Source of the DNA: Armillaria gallica | Lineage: Eukaryota; Basidiomycota; Agaricomycetes; Agaricales; Physalacriaceae | Reading direction: 5' to 3' | NCBI GenBank assembly: GCA_037576215.1 | Contig: JBANDB010000003.1 | Span: 1,612,001 to 1,676,000 of the forward strand | Length of the DNA: 64,000 nt | In this document: positions 35,618-47,895 of the stretch, piece by piece | How the letters are laid out: each line of letters opens with the position of its first letter | Position numbering within the stretch: the stretch's first letter is position 1 | Program-made: the position numbers and the translations under genes | Notes under the pieces: generated by a model | The model's database searches: none | What the model was told of the DNA's origin: nothing | The model's input: the letters and a program-made list of their open reading frames with translations, nothing else

Positions 35618-37499
35618 ATGACGAGCACGACCACCCCTCTTGAGCCAATATTCTCCTTCGTTGCAGAGTCCTTGCTGGCCCTCGAAAGGGCCTTCTACAA
35701 GCTGCCGGGCTCTGGTGTCATCGAGCGGTATGTCAGGAGCTCCCACCAGAACGACCCCGGTCGCACGCTGTTGGAACTCGTCCTCGTCGCGTTGGTCGTC
35801 CGCACCCTTCTCCAATCTCGAACACGGGCAGACAGGACTGGAAAAAATTTCATCGAGTTTTCTGAAAAGGCGAGTGGTATATATGTGCTCCAACGGTTGG
35901 GGTGACACGGACCTACAGGAAGTCGACGAGCTTGTTGACGAATGGGTTCCCGAGCCTCTTTCACCCCCTTTAACCTCTCAGGAAGGCCACGAGCTCTCTT
36001 TTGCGCCAGTCATCGTCGGTCAGAACGGCCCCAAGCCCAAACTGGCGTCGACAGGCAAGGTCGCCGTCAACTTGTCCAGCCTCAACTTTACTGGTCTGGC
36101 TGGCAACGAGGTCATCAAAGAAAAGGCCGTAGAAGCGCTCAGGAAATACGGTGTTGGAAGCTGTGGTCCTTGTGGTTTCTATGGCACTACTGGTATGCCC
36201 ATCGTTAGACAAGGCGTTTGCCACAGGCAATTGACCGTGTTTTAGACGCCCATCTGGACCTCGAGCGGGATATTGCAGATTTTCTAGGTACAGAAGCCGC
36301 TATTCTGTATTCTCAGGGTTTTTCTACTATCACATCGGTCATCCCGGCATTCTGCAAACGTGGGGATATTATCGTCGCCGACCGTGGTGTCAGTTTCCCT
36401 ATCCAGAAGGGACTTCAGATTTCCCGTTCCACCATTCGCTGGTACGACCATAATGACTTGAAGAGTCTCGAGGAGGTACTTCAGAGCATCGAGAAGGACC
36501 GAAAGAAGAGACGCGCCCCTCTCACCAGACGGTTCATTGTTACAGAAGGAATATTTGAGAAGGATGGCGTCATGGTGGACCTTCCAAAGCTAGTGAGTTT
36601 CTATTTCCTGTACCTTTGATTGCGCTCACGGTCCCCCCCCTCTTAGATCGAATTAAAACTGAAATACAAGTATCGTCTGATCCTCGAAGAATCGTACTCG
36701 TTTGGTGTCGTGGGGCGGACCGGCCGTGGTCTAACCGAGCTATACAACGTTCCCGTATGTCGCGTCATCAGAACCTAATACGCCATTCTAACAACCCACG
36801 GCAGGCTTCGAAAGTAGATATGCTCGTCGGTTCTGTCGCCATCGGGCTCTGTGCAGCTGGCGGTTTCTGTGCCGGAACGCAATTCGTCACTGAACATCAG
36901 GTATGCAAACATAATCTCACAATTGCCGATATTGTTCCCTAACAAAGTTTTCTCAGCGAATCAATGGTACGGGCTTCGTCTTCTCCGCCTCCATGCCTCC
37001 GCTCCTTGCCGTCAGTGGTTCAGAGGGTATCAACATCCTACGCTCCTCCCCATCCGTCTTCGAGTCTCTCCAGGAAAACGTCCGGGCAGCACGCGCAATC
37101 CTCGATCGCATTGACTGCATTACTATACCCTCCCACCCGGCCTCCCCCATGATCCACATCCAGATTCGCTCACCCTCTGCATCAACCCTGCACCCGTCTG
37201 CCGCTGCACACCAATCTCCTAAACCATCGAACCCGTCGTCCATTCTACCAAGGGATGCCAGCAGATGGGATTGGGATATTGAAACGGAGGAGGTCTTGCT
37301 GCAAGAGGTCGTTGAGGAGGCTCTATCCCAAGGAGTTATGATTGCCAAAGCGCAGAGGTTGCGAGGTCAAGAGATGGTGGAAGTTAGGCCGAGTATCCGC
37401 CTGGCATTGACTAGTGCGCTGACTAAGAAGGAGACGGAGAAGGCTGTCGGCATTGTGAAGGCCTCGCTGGTGAAGATTCTTGGAAAGAGGCGACTCTAA
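35618..37499 (+). CDS. LCB1: Serine palmitoyltransferase subunit 1
   Basis: Lcb1 is the non-catalytic partner of Lcb2 in the ER enzyme that joins serine and palmitoyl-CoA, the first step of sphingolipid synthesis. Exons 35618-35869, 35919-36192, 36246-36592, 36647-36754, 36805-36900 and 36957-37499 give 539 aa with phases closing. A membrane segment lies near residues 47-62 ([16 protein letters not shown]). [73 protein letters not shown] and [10 protein letters not shown] match the family. As in other Lcb1 proteins the PLP-lysine region is degenerate ([16 protein letters not shown]). Intron 1 starts with GC instead of GT. I chose the ATG at 35618; the codon five upstream is TTG. Confidence 0.93.
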
Positions 37500-37654
37500 A
37501 TTGTTCAGGCTATCCTGATCTTTATACTATCTTAATGTTCCCTTTAGACCGCTACTATCACAAGACTATCTTCCATATATACCACCCGACGGTCTAGTAG
37601 CAAAGAGATAAGTTTAAGTTATGCATAAATAACGCCGCAACCCAACGAATCCTA

Positions 37655-39583
37655 CTACCTAGGATGCCAAAGACTGTTCATCATTAAAGAAAGTTGCCGA
37701 CGTTTACCCCCCCTAGTTCGCTGTTGCGACTTTTCCTGTTCCTTACTCGCCCGAATATCGCTAATAACCATGTCAAACGTCCTACGCCATTTGGCCCTCG
37801 TCTTTTTCCTCCTAGCCTCAACATCGGCCGCCTGCTTCACAGTTTGTCCAACCAGAACCTTCCATTTCCGAAAGTCTACTGGATCGAGGTTCATACGAGC
37901 ATCACCGGGTTCACCGCTATAGCGCGCGTCCAGGGTCCGTATGAAGGATAGAAGCGCGCTGAGCATCTCATCGTCGTTTGATATATGAAGCATCCTGCTT
38001 TTGGGTTCTCGCTTGATGTTCAACAACACGCCCTCAGAGATGCATCGTATAACCTCATCCCGCCGCAAATTCCGTGTCCACGTCTCGATGGCCCGAATGA
38101 GCCGAAGCGCATGCCACCGGATCGGTATCACTGGACTAGGGCTATCAGAGGCGCAAAAGAGAAACAACTGAAGCAAAGGGTCGAGACGAGAAAGTAAAAT
38201 ATGATGTGGAAGAAGCACTGAAGGTTTGAACAGTGAGCATGCCGAAGAAATACAAAGGATCTTGACGCCTGCATAACAAATGAGTCACTGATTCTTTTTT
38301 TCTTGCTCGGTGAGAATTCACCTTCAGGGAAAAGATCCCATTTTATTACGCCGCGGGCTGGCGCCGCAGGATCCCGAACATTGATAGTTCGAAATAGCAA
38401 TTCCAACGCGTGAAGACGCGCCTCATTGTCAAGATTCTGATGGTGTTTAGCTAGATAATTAAACAACGCCGCATCCATGGAGACTTTCTGGATCGGAACC
38501 TCCGGAACGCATTCGAGGGCGCGAGAGTTGTTCCACCCTAGATCCGAAATGCAATGAAACAGCTGCCTGACCATGGTCAAATTCTGTGAAAACTTTTCAT
38601 CCAACCAACTGACGCCACGGGCGGCGAACCGGTCGAAGGAATTCTGGAAGTTACGCGTCTCTATGGAGAGCCAATCACCTCGAACATGCTGCTTCTTGAA
38701 GCCATGGAGAAGAAAGAGGGTGGCTTGCAAAAAGGCCCAGGATTGGGGTGATCGATAAGCACAAGGTAAACGGCCGCCGTTGCGCAAATGTACAAGACAG
38801 GGAAGAACAGTTGTGGCTACCACCACGAGGAAGCCAAGAACGATGAACGAGGTTACGATCGCTGCAACCACGCTGTCTAAGCTCCATAACAAATCCATAA
38901 TGCCTGACAAAAAAAGGACGAGAGCGACTTGAAGAAGGAGCGGCAATGTGGCGAGGATATCACGCACTCTCCAGGCTTCGAAGCTCTCATATCGCAATTG
39001 TCGCAGGGCAAGGGCCTCTCGGTATGGTAACGAGGGGTCCTTTTGGTATTCTCGCAACCATTGTTTGCATAATATGCCAATGACCACTGTCATGAGACTC
39101 AATGTGAGACTGAGAAACCAGAAAACATTGATCCGCCTCGAAGTATGGGAGGGTGAAAAGTCAGCGACGCCGTTCGTCTGGACTGTTGCGTTGGGATCAG
39201 AAAGTTGCTGGGATATCTGCAGGAGCAGCTGAACAGATATGTCGGAAGGGTTTGGCTGGAGCCATCGGTAGGATTCTACTGTGAATGCCGTAACCGCTGC
39301 AGTGAAAAGACCAGTCTATGAAATATTGTCAGCGCTTACGACGAAAAGGACGGCGGCGAAGACGACGAACGAAGACCAAGAGAGTGTCGATATGTTCCTT
39401 CCACCCTTTGCACAATTCGTTGTCGTATTTTTCGATCTGGTTGAAGCCTGTCTCCCAAGGATCTCCAGTTCTAGATATGGGCTGCTGAGCTTGTTCGTCA
39501 AGAAACTGTGCTCTCTTAGCCTTTTCAAGCACTGTGACGAGATAATCGCGTACCTCTGTAAACCTTCGTGCTCTTCCATTCAT
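37655..39583 (-). CDS. DUF6535 membrane protein
   Basis: DUF6535 proteins are abundant in mushroom-forming fungi and have no known function. The domain begins with GDPWETGFNQIEKYDNEL, continues KGWKEHIDTLLVF, and across a roughly 55-nt intron becomes TGLFTAAVTAF. Then come VESYRWLQPNPSDIS, NVFWFLSLTLSLMTVV, GILCKQWLREYQKDPSLPYR and two further membrane helices (LLLQVALVLFLSGIMDLLW and a second after VVAAIVTSF). The C-terminal part after the exon starting at 38268 is soluble, ends in a basic tail, and stops at 37655. It converges on LCB1. The N terminus is uncertain. An ATG-led exon at 39800 (MARSSNERPFSAARF) may belong to it, but I could not make the phases agree. Confidence 0.8.
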
Positions 39584-39874
39584 AAAAGACGCGGTAGATG
39601 GTTCTTATAATTTCGGTATCAGTAAAATATGATGGCAAACATCGTTTATGGCTTTACCGGCGCCGGAGTCACTCGCTGTCGATGCGCCTTGGGCGAGGCG
39701 AAGGCCAGCCATCGCGAGAGACTTCAGCGGTGAAGTATTCGTATCCATCGTCGTCGAAACGAGCGGCAGAGAACGGGCGCTCGTTGGAGGACCGTGCCAT
39801 GATGGTGGCGAAACAGTACCTTGTTGCTGGGCGCTGTCGTCAACTATTATGATCTAATGCCTTATGAGCTCTGC

Positions 39875-40421
39875 TTAATTCTGGTCTTCAAGTTCTTCTA
39901 TCCACCAGACTGGATGACTGCGAACGTTCGTTGTATACCGCTCTCGGAACGAATCAGAAAAATATTTCTCGGTCTTGGAGCCTGGCAGTGCTTTTTTCTT
40001 TGCTCACCTGTGGTCGGTTTTCAAAATATGTCTAAGCATTGCGAGCCGTTCCTGTGCACACGGTATCATCTTCACCTCGGCGAACTTCCTGTGAACGAAC
40101 TCGTTGGCCATTGGACTTTACACATAGAAAGACACAAGGCTGTGCGAAGGGATAATGCAGCATTTATAGCAATTTTCCGCTGACATACTTGATCTGCTGC
40201 ATTTGTCATAGCGCGTTCTTACCTCCTCCGGTAAGACGCTCAGCAAAAGGCTGCCATGACATTGGAGCATTAATAGCGTGTTAGGCGAGTACAGATATTG
40301 CTCACGCCGATGTCGCGAGCGACTTGCCATTGATCTCGTCGTTAGATTGAAGATCTTCGGGGTCCAACTCTGCAGTTTCTGGTTCTGATTCTGATTTCGC
40401 TTCGTCTAAACGTCTAAACAT
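39875..40421 (-). CDS. Small five-exon protein, 103 aa, unknown
   Basis: Exons 40421-40306, 40250-40223, 40179-40136, 40088-40008 and 39917-39875 close in phase from ATG to TAA. Every intron is 42-90 nt with GT...AG ends. The product has an acidic N terminus (ESEPETAELDPEDLQ), a helical middle (INAALSLRTALKFAEVK) and a C terminus SHPVWWIEELEDQN. I do not recognise the family. Because all exons are short and no single one is convincing alone, the call depends on the joined frame. It sits between the DUF6535 gene and the kelch gene. Confidence 0.5.
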
Positions 40422-40604
40422 ATGATACAGTCGTTAAGAGGAATTACAAAGTGTAGGTAGGGTGGAAGATAACTGCAAAAGACGATATAGTACACATACA
40501 TAAATCCGGGGGACAACAAGCAGCATGGGTATTTACATGAAAGAATACTTGAGTAGAGGGTATAGCGTGTGATGAGGATAAAACCAAAATTGTAGTGACC
40601 AGGT

Positions 40605-42333
40605 TCACCAGAATATCATCTCTGATCCATCTCCATCGAATTCCTGTTTCATAATTTTACCCTTCGCATTTCGAAGCGGCAAAGACTAGAGAACATCGTT
40701 AATCAACAATACATGAAATTGCTGGTAAGGAGGTAGAGCTCACGGATGTTTTCTTCTCTGGTGGTTGGAGCCTTTGAAGATCAAGTTCAACGCATACGTT
40801 ATAAACGGTGTTTCTGTTGTACGCAGTGACATTGTCTCCGTCGACTCCAAACAAAAAGTGCCGTCCATTAACGGTAATGAACGTCTGCAAGTCGAGATCC
40901 AGCGCCCATAACTTTCGGTGCAGATTGAAGCATTGGACGCGTTCTTTCGGAGGGATGAAGTACTGCCAAACCTCCGGGACAAGATACTCTTCGTCGTCGG
41001 GGGAATTTATCCAGCCCATGATTACTATGGATGGATGTGACACAACTGCTAGACCCTCCCTGGGGGGTAAGCCTGCAGCACGGGGCAGCGGAATCGATGA
41101 CTTCTGAGACGGCTTGACCGCATACGAATTATACCACTGGAGTTCGGCCGGGAATTTGCCATTTGTTTTAGACACGCTTTGGAAAGTTCGGTTTTCAGTA
41201 TGGAAAAACATCACGTTTTGCTCGGACATCGTAATGTCCTGCGATAGTAGATTGAACGATCAATATTGAATATGGGGTGAAACCGGAATACATACGCACC
41301 CCATCAACCTGAACACGGCCAGGAGTAAGAAGGATTTTCATGCCGTCGTAAACAGGAAGAGCTCGGCCTCCGAAACCGAGATTTGGGACATCGGTGGTGT
41401 ATGGTTCGTCTTCTACTATCCAGGTCCAACAGGAATTAACGCATTCTGCCACGGAATATGAACGAAGGATGCTATAATTCTGAACGTTACCGCTTGGACG
41501 TCCGCCAAAGATGTAGAGCCGGTTGTCAACTCCCGCCATCGTCGCGTCTATGCGGGCATGAACGTTTCCTGAGACATTGACGTACGCCCACATCTTCGCC
41601 TTGACGTCGATAGCAATAAGCCCTGAAGAAGGGTGTGATTCATCGTCGTCCAACCTTCCACCAAACAGAAAAACATATTCGCATCCGTTCATTCTCAGGA
41701 ATGTAGATGCCGCGCGACACAGACAGGGTAGTGGTTTAGGTTTTTGGAACGGAAAACCCACAGAAAGCTGAATATCTTTCATTTAGACAAAGGAAACACG
41801 GAAGATTCAACAGGAACACGTACCGTCCACATCTGCCAAGACATGTCAGCTACACTGCAGACATAAAAATCGCTAGTCCAGTCCAAACAGCCCTGTCGCT
41901 GGCCTCCGTACATGTATATCTTTCCATTCGCGTCGTCAACAGCGATGGTACTGTTATCATTGAAAAACGGAAAATCACCCATCATCGGGACTTTTTGCAG
42001 GCCATAAGCAAAAATGGGTCCCACTACAGGTGTATCCGATCGACTTTGACCTGGCTGGGCGAGGCTGGCGCTTTCGGGTTCACTGTCGATCTGAACGTCA
42101 AAGGAAATAGGATTATTTCTTCCGCCGTCCCTATTACCTCGTTTCCCCTTTCTTCCGCCTCGGCCTTTAAATTTGCTTCTGCCTCCTCCCCTCCCTCGAC
42201 CATTTGCCGAACTCGTAAAATTCCCTGATCCGTTATCTTCCGAAGTCAAGGAAGGTGTATTCTGCAGAGCTCGCGATCTGAGGGAAGCCCTTTCCTGCCG
42301 CTCGGACACAGATGAAGAAGGTACGGCTGGCAT
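40605..42333 (-). CDS. Kelch-repeat (beta-propeller) protein
   Basis: Exons 42333-41824, 41767-41300, 41238-40744 and 40685-40605 give 517 aa with phases closing. Residues of about 45-75 form a Gly/Arg-rich stretch (GRGRGGGRSKFKGRGGRKG) suited to RNA or protein binding. Kelch-type double-glycine blades follow: IYMYGGQRQG, YVFLFGGRLDDDE and LYIFGGRPSGN. Later blades are weak (LFGVDGDNV). Such propellers usually act as docking surfaces; the partner is not evident. The start is the ATG at 42333, because the frame further upstream only begins at a TTG codon. Confidence 0.8.
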
Positions 42334-42514
42334 TACCTGAACGCGTACGAAGTAACCCAAGCTGAAGTTCAAACCGTAGGAAAAAAGTTCGTGACCAGCA
42401 CGTGACGCGGATCGACTCTACCACTGCGAAGCAGCGGCCCCTTTGGTTTTCACTGTCTGATCACCTCCACATTCCGGAATTGTCGAAATGTGACCGAGTT
42501 CCCAGGAAAACAAT

Positions 42515-42979
42515 ATGAAAAACCGAACCCGCCGGTTGAGACTCGGAATCAGCTCCTGCCGCGGCTTTGCTATGACTGGAAACCCTGACTGCGCGACTCT
42601 GAGATGGAAGATAGAACCAATAGGCAGACCCTCGACACTGTGCGCCTACCTACGAACCGCCTTCCAACCTTCTTCAAATTCTGTTCTTGCCGATCTGCTT
42701 GCCAAACGAAATTCTCTTTGCACTTGTGTTCCCACCTCAGGTTACCTATTTTCTAATTACTGGGGATCGGCCAGTAGTTTTCTTACCACAGAGTTGCTTC
42801 TCTGGCTGTGGATATTATTTGGAATGCTAGCAAACACAGAGACCCTGGTGACACGACATGCTCATATCAGCTCCTCGATGTGGTACCGTCCCAAGTTGTT
42901 ACTTCCATCAGTGCGATGGTCGACAGTAGCCTCGTTGCATTGTGCCCTTCCATCGCGTAGTATTGATCACGACCTATAA
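42515..42979 (+). other. Open frame of 154 codons, doubtful
   Basis: A single open frame divergent to the kelch gene, with a modest hydrophobic stretch (LLLWLWILFGML). Composition is unlike its neighbours and no family is recognisable. It may be chance. Confidence 0.2.
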
Positions 42980-44401
42980 GGCATCTTCTATGAGATCCTT
43001 GTGTGATGGACTGCGCTCGTCGAAGCACAGATGTTCTGGAATGACTGCTTAATCCAGTAGCGGCTGATCCTTATCATTCACCTTGGCAATCGCCAACGCG
43101 TCTACCTGACTTTTGGACTGGATCCGGATCTAGGAATATTAGACAAGACTGGGAACTAGGCATTTTTCCTAGACATTCAGATTGTTCTCAATCCTACGAA
43201 AGAATTCCATTCTGATCTCGGAATTGCCATGCCGGTCTTCGGTTTTATAGTACCAATCACCGAGAGCCTGTCCGACTCCTTGCGGCTGACGCAGGCCTGA
43301 ACCTTTTGACCTCCTATTCATTTCATGCCTGCCCTATGGATGAACGCGTGTGCTTCTCGTGTTTCGGTACGCAGTGTGGCGCGTGATAAAGTTCATAATG
43401 TTTTTATCCAGTGGCGCCTAGTCAGTGAGACCAACATTCACGGGTTAGTTTAGACCCCTTCAGTGGCCCCGTGAAATCGACTATAATTATACCGGCGCTG
43501 TTGAATCTTGATTGATGGTCTGGATTCATAGAACACGCCCAAACGAGGTGAATATTCTACATCTTGCAGCGCTTCATGTGAATCGAATATTGATGAATGG
43601 AAGACGTTAACTTGATGCCACAATTAAACGCGGAAAACTCATAACAAAAACCGGAATCGCAGATGGATCCCGTTCGTTGGCTTTCGTCACCGATGAACAT
43701 CGTTAATTGTAAACAATGAAATCCATGTGGTAAACACGTTCCCTGAAAATCTCGCGTCACCACCTACATCACTATCTCTAGTGCGATCATTTCGTTGGTG
43801 GCGGCCTGGCTGTTAAAGCCAGGCAAGCCAGATCTCCGTGTACGAGTCGCATGTCATCGATGGCCAGCCGGAGACCGGTCACGAAGGACTCGTCGAGAAG
43901 CTACGGCCTGATGGTTATCATTCTCCATTGTCTAAATATCAGGGTTATCTATCTAACAAGCGACCACTAGGAACACGAGGAATCTTTTATTCAGGCTCGG
44001 AGAGAAGAGATAAATGGTATTAACATGCACCGGTGGAAGAATTTCCTCCCCACTCTGATTACCGACGATCTCAGTTCGACCTGCATGCCGCCCGTTCTTC
44101 TGTTCTTTTATTTACGAGGAACGTCCCTTCAGCAAATTTGCCGCTAAGGTCGGTGTCTCTTCGGACCCGCCGATATCACAGGGAATTTACCCTTCACATT
44201 CGGTAGCTATGAATGGGGTTATGCAGAACCGCGAGCATTGTGGCCCTGGCTGCTTACTACTCTGTACTCGTTGGTCGTGTTTATTCCCTTCAAGTGCGTT
44301 GTTACCCTGAGGATACCCAAAATACTATCATTATGAATGTATTTCGTATTCATCTAATATACTGCTTCAACAAAGATCCAGTCTAATCTAAGAACTCTCA
44401 T
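42980..44401. other. Intergenic, no gene seen
   Basis: AT-rich for this window, with only short interrupted frames on both strands. A peptide-like stretch around 43500-43620 has stops in every frame and could be a relic, but nothing identifies it. Confidence 0.45.
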
Positions 44402-45616
44402 CTAATATTTGGCCGCCTTGTTGAGGTCACCTACGGACTGCGTAACGTAGTCGGGGATGATTGAGGAAGGGTTTGGTCCTGTGATATCGTCTTCCACCGT
44501 GATTCCTAATCTTTATGAAGCCCCATACCCACATGCAAGGAAAACATAACCTACCGGTCAGAACTAGCAGCGTAGAAATTCCACCATTCTTGCCGAACAA
44601 GATGTCCGTATTGAGTCTGTCACCCACCATGATAGTGCGCTTGGGATCATGGTTCACTCTGTCAGACAAAAGAGAAAGGCTAAACACGAATTGCGGCGAA
44701 GAAGATAAGAAGAGCACACATACTTTGCCTTGATGCAATCCAGCATGGTACTTGCCGGCTTGCCAATGCTCACAGGGTCTTTACCCAGTGCAAAGCGCAG
44801 GGGCGCACTGACAGCCCCAGCCCCAGGTAGCAGCCCATCCGCACTGGGATACGTACTATCCTCATTCGTAACAAGAAACTGGCATCCGGGGTTCCGCGTA
44901 AGATACTGGAAGGCCTTGGACAACTTGGTATAATTAATCGTCGTATCAAGGCCGCACAACACGGCAGCGACGCTCTCATCGAGAACAAAGTTGGCTAGAG
45001 AGAACGGCTCTAGAGTGCGATCCGCGGGATCCTGGGGGGGGATTTAGAAGTGAGTGTGGAAGTAAATGTGAAGTGAACGGGGTGCACACACAGTTCCGCC
45101 CAAGTAGGAGACACCTTCATCGCGCAGTTCCTCCTCTAGGCCGGCCATACCAATCACATACACTTTCTTGTCTTTCGGTAGCTTGATTACAGAAGACAGA
45201 TACACGGCTGCTGCGTATGCGGACCCATAGATCTCATCCTAAGGAAGGTAGCTGAAGAGTTAATCCCGACTATTCTGCATCCTAATAATTCCGCTCAACT
45301 TACCACGTGTGCCTCGACGCCCAACTGGTCGAATTTACCCTTGTAGCTCTTCCTCGACTTTGTCGCGTTGTTCGTGACAAACAAAACGGACTTTTCTGTT
45401 GTTGAAAGCGAGAACGGAAAACAGATACATTACTCGTGCTTTTTTTGGAAAGACTAGTGACCACATACTTCGATTCCGAAGGAGGCGCAGGACGTCGACA
45501 GCTCCATCGATGAGACGGTCACCATGCCAAAGTACTCCATCGCAATCGAACATCCATGTGTCGTACTTGTCAATCAGTGATGCATAATCTTCAGCGGAAG
45601 AAAGGCGAGTGCTCAT
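44402..45616 (-). CDS. HAD-family 4-nitrophenylphosphatase, PHO13-like
   Basis: A phosphatase of the PHO13/phosphoglycolate phosphatase group, which clears toxic metabolic side products such as 2-phosphoglycolate. The start is the ATG at 45616. Motif I reads [13 protein letters not shown] with both aspartates. [12 protein letters not shown] supplies the motif II threonine, [10 protein letters not shown] the motif III lysine, and [16 protein letters not shown] the motif IV aspartates. The cap domain between them contains [20 protein letters not shown] and a NEDSTYP stretch. Several introns of 50-60 nt split the gene. The last exon ends in [10 protein letters not shown] at 44402. All catalytic residues are present, so it should be active. 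Confidence 0.9.
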
Positions 45617-45883
45617 GACAGGTAATAATGGTTGATGGTGAACAAGTCCAGGCGCCGTCACGCGTTACTAACTCAGATCTGAACAAGCTATTCTCCTCCA
45701 TGAATGACGGACAATATCTAGTAATTTCTGACAGGTGGTGCATTCATTTCATTAATACAGGTTAAATGTATACCGTCCTATAAAGCGTCCTGCAAAGCAC
45801 TAATCGCGTCGACAGAAGTTACATCAAGTATATCGAACAAATCCAATCAATACAACTAATATCGAGATTACATACTCTCCCTC

Positions 45884-47436
45884 TCAACGAAAAGGATTCC
45901 CTGTTTGCGGCAGGCGCGCACTCGTCACGTCTCTCTCGGGCTCTCTTCTGCTTGGACCATCGTCGAAATCGGCGAAGGGGTTGTCCGCCTTCTCTGCGGC
46001 AAACGCTCCTTTGCCGTCGCCCCCAATATAACCAGGAGGTTTGCTGTCCTCCATATGTGGAGGAGGTCCGGGGGGCGGCGCGTACGCGGGGGCAGACTGG
46101 TATGGCTGTTGGGGGAAAGGACCTCCGGCGTAGGGCATGTTGTAGCCATACCCCAAGTTCGGTACAGAGGCATTGTATGGGGGGTTGTAATGCGAAGGGA
46201 AGGCGCCTGCGCGCACTTGGTTGGACGGTGCACGCATAGCATTAACAACACTTGTAGGATCTAAAGCCTGGCGGTAATAGGCGAACGCTAGGGCGTTGAA
46301 CATGCCGGCGAGTACTGATTACTATGAGTAAGGCACGTGGCACAACGTTAATTGATACGCACTGAGAGTGACGATAAGAGTAACGATATCGGCCCAGGAG
46401 TCGTGATCCCATGCATTACGGCACCCTGAAATGGTCTAAGCACTGGAGAGAAACAGTATGGTATACTCGACATACAATCCTGAGCCTCCGCTGGGGAAAT
46501 TGTATCGTGAGATACTGGACCCCAGAACCCAAATGGATAGTACAGGACTTGTGCGCCCGTAGAATATGTGGCACATTCATTGATTATATCATTCTATTAT
46601 GGGTCAGCAATTGTACTAAATGTATATGGCGATAACATACCTTGAGAGAGAAGTGAATTATAACTTGGACCAGTCCAGCAGCGAAAACAATAAGTGTCGC
46701 TAGGGCAGAGAGATAGGCGTATGACCTTATGAATGGGAGCCGTTGCTACGAGGATTGCATTAATTCGGAGAAGGCAAGAGCATCAGGAAAATGGCTCACG
46801 GTATAGGCCGCAAACATCCCGAATGCCTGACCACTATGTTAGTTTATTTCTTTACACAATTATTGGAACAAAACGCACCTCGCATACGAAAACTCCCATG
46901 TGAAGGACTCCTAATACAATACCAAACGTGACTAGTGACCCCAGCCCCTCTGAAGAAGTTGAGATATGTGAAACGGATGAATAACCGACACTTACGGTCT
47001 TTGGCTACTGAAATGCTTCTAAAGTTTCCGATCTATAGGTCATTCATTCAACAATGCTTCTCAAACAAAAGCATGATACGAACAGCACTACCAAAGGAGC
47101 TGGGTCAGTACGAACACTGGAAGCAACAGAAGAATAGACGCACGAGAATAATGCCCACAGGGCACTGAGAAAAGCGCCTGTTCAACATTCATTAACAACC
47201 TTAACAAGTCCACCATTGGGATTCACGCACATAGCAGCACGACAGGCCGAAGATTCCGTTGATACACCCGTGTAACAAACGCATAGGACGGCGGGGCTCC
47301 TATACATCAATGAAAAGGTAAGATGGTTACAACCAATGCCGAAACTGTTGACTTGCCTATATGTCCGGATCAGCTGGGCGCCCATTCAAAACAAAGACGA
47401 CATACCTTGAGGTGGGGGTGGCCTAGAGCTCATCAT
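45884..47436 (-). CDS. Four-helix membrane protein A
   Basis: A multi-exon gene starting at the ATG at 47436 (MMSSRPPPPQ) and ending at 45884. Spliced exons give four hydrophobic segments: RPVVLLCALFSALWALFSCV, GSLVTFGIVLGVLHMGVFVC, YLSALATLIVFAAGLVQVII and IVTLIVTLILAGMFNALAFA. An extracellular-type loop with cysteines lies before the last helix (NECATYSTGAQ and a later Trp-Cys). The cytosolic tail is long and rich in Pro, Tyr and Gly, and ends NPFADFDDG...GNPFR, similar to endocytic NPF-type sorting motifs. I know this layout from basidiomycete hypothetical proteins but no function. It is divergent to protein B, which looks like a paralogue. Confidence 0.75.
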
Positions 47437-47895
47437 GACTGGGAATAGAAGAAAAAGACAAGGTATGAAAGGGGAAGATGGCTGTATAAAGGCAGGAGGC
47501 GGTAATGGCGGTGCTCCCGCAGCTGAGCAACGTTGTCTGTGTTTGTCAATGCCTTCAGCCGCGATCCCCGCATCACGTGTATTGCCCTTGTTAGCAACAA
47601 AGCGGATTTCTATTTTTATACCACATACCTTGTTGGCTGTCACTGCAGTAGTATAGCAATCAGCTGCGGTAGTCATCGACATGGTCTTCTGTAGTCGCTC
47701 TGCTTGGTGATGGCCATCTTGTACAAGCTCATAGCATTCAGCACCGGCATTGAAGGAAGCAACTACTATTGATGGCTTCCTTTGTCGTTCGTATTACTGA
47801 TCGTCACGTTCATAGCAGCATCTGTTGGCGGTTTATTTATACCCGCAGTATAGGGTGGAGAATTTTCTTCCCTTACTCTCCTCCATTTTAAAGAC
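47437..47895. promoter_or_regulatory. Shared upstream region of membrane proteins A and B
   Basis: The two divergent paralogues start 460 nt apart. A short minus-strand frame at 47682 (MSMTTAADCYTTAV) could be a 5' exon of A, but no clean splice was found. Confidence 0.35.

Noticed and set aside
35870..35918. Reading straight through LCB1 intron 1
   Set aside because: It leads to a stop within the segment, and the family continues [11 protein letters not shown] exactly across the GC-AG junction.
39821..40183. Plus-strand open frame of 120 codons
   Set aside because: It lies antisense to the five-exon minus-strand gene, whose exons fit better in phase and splice sites.
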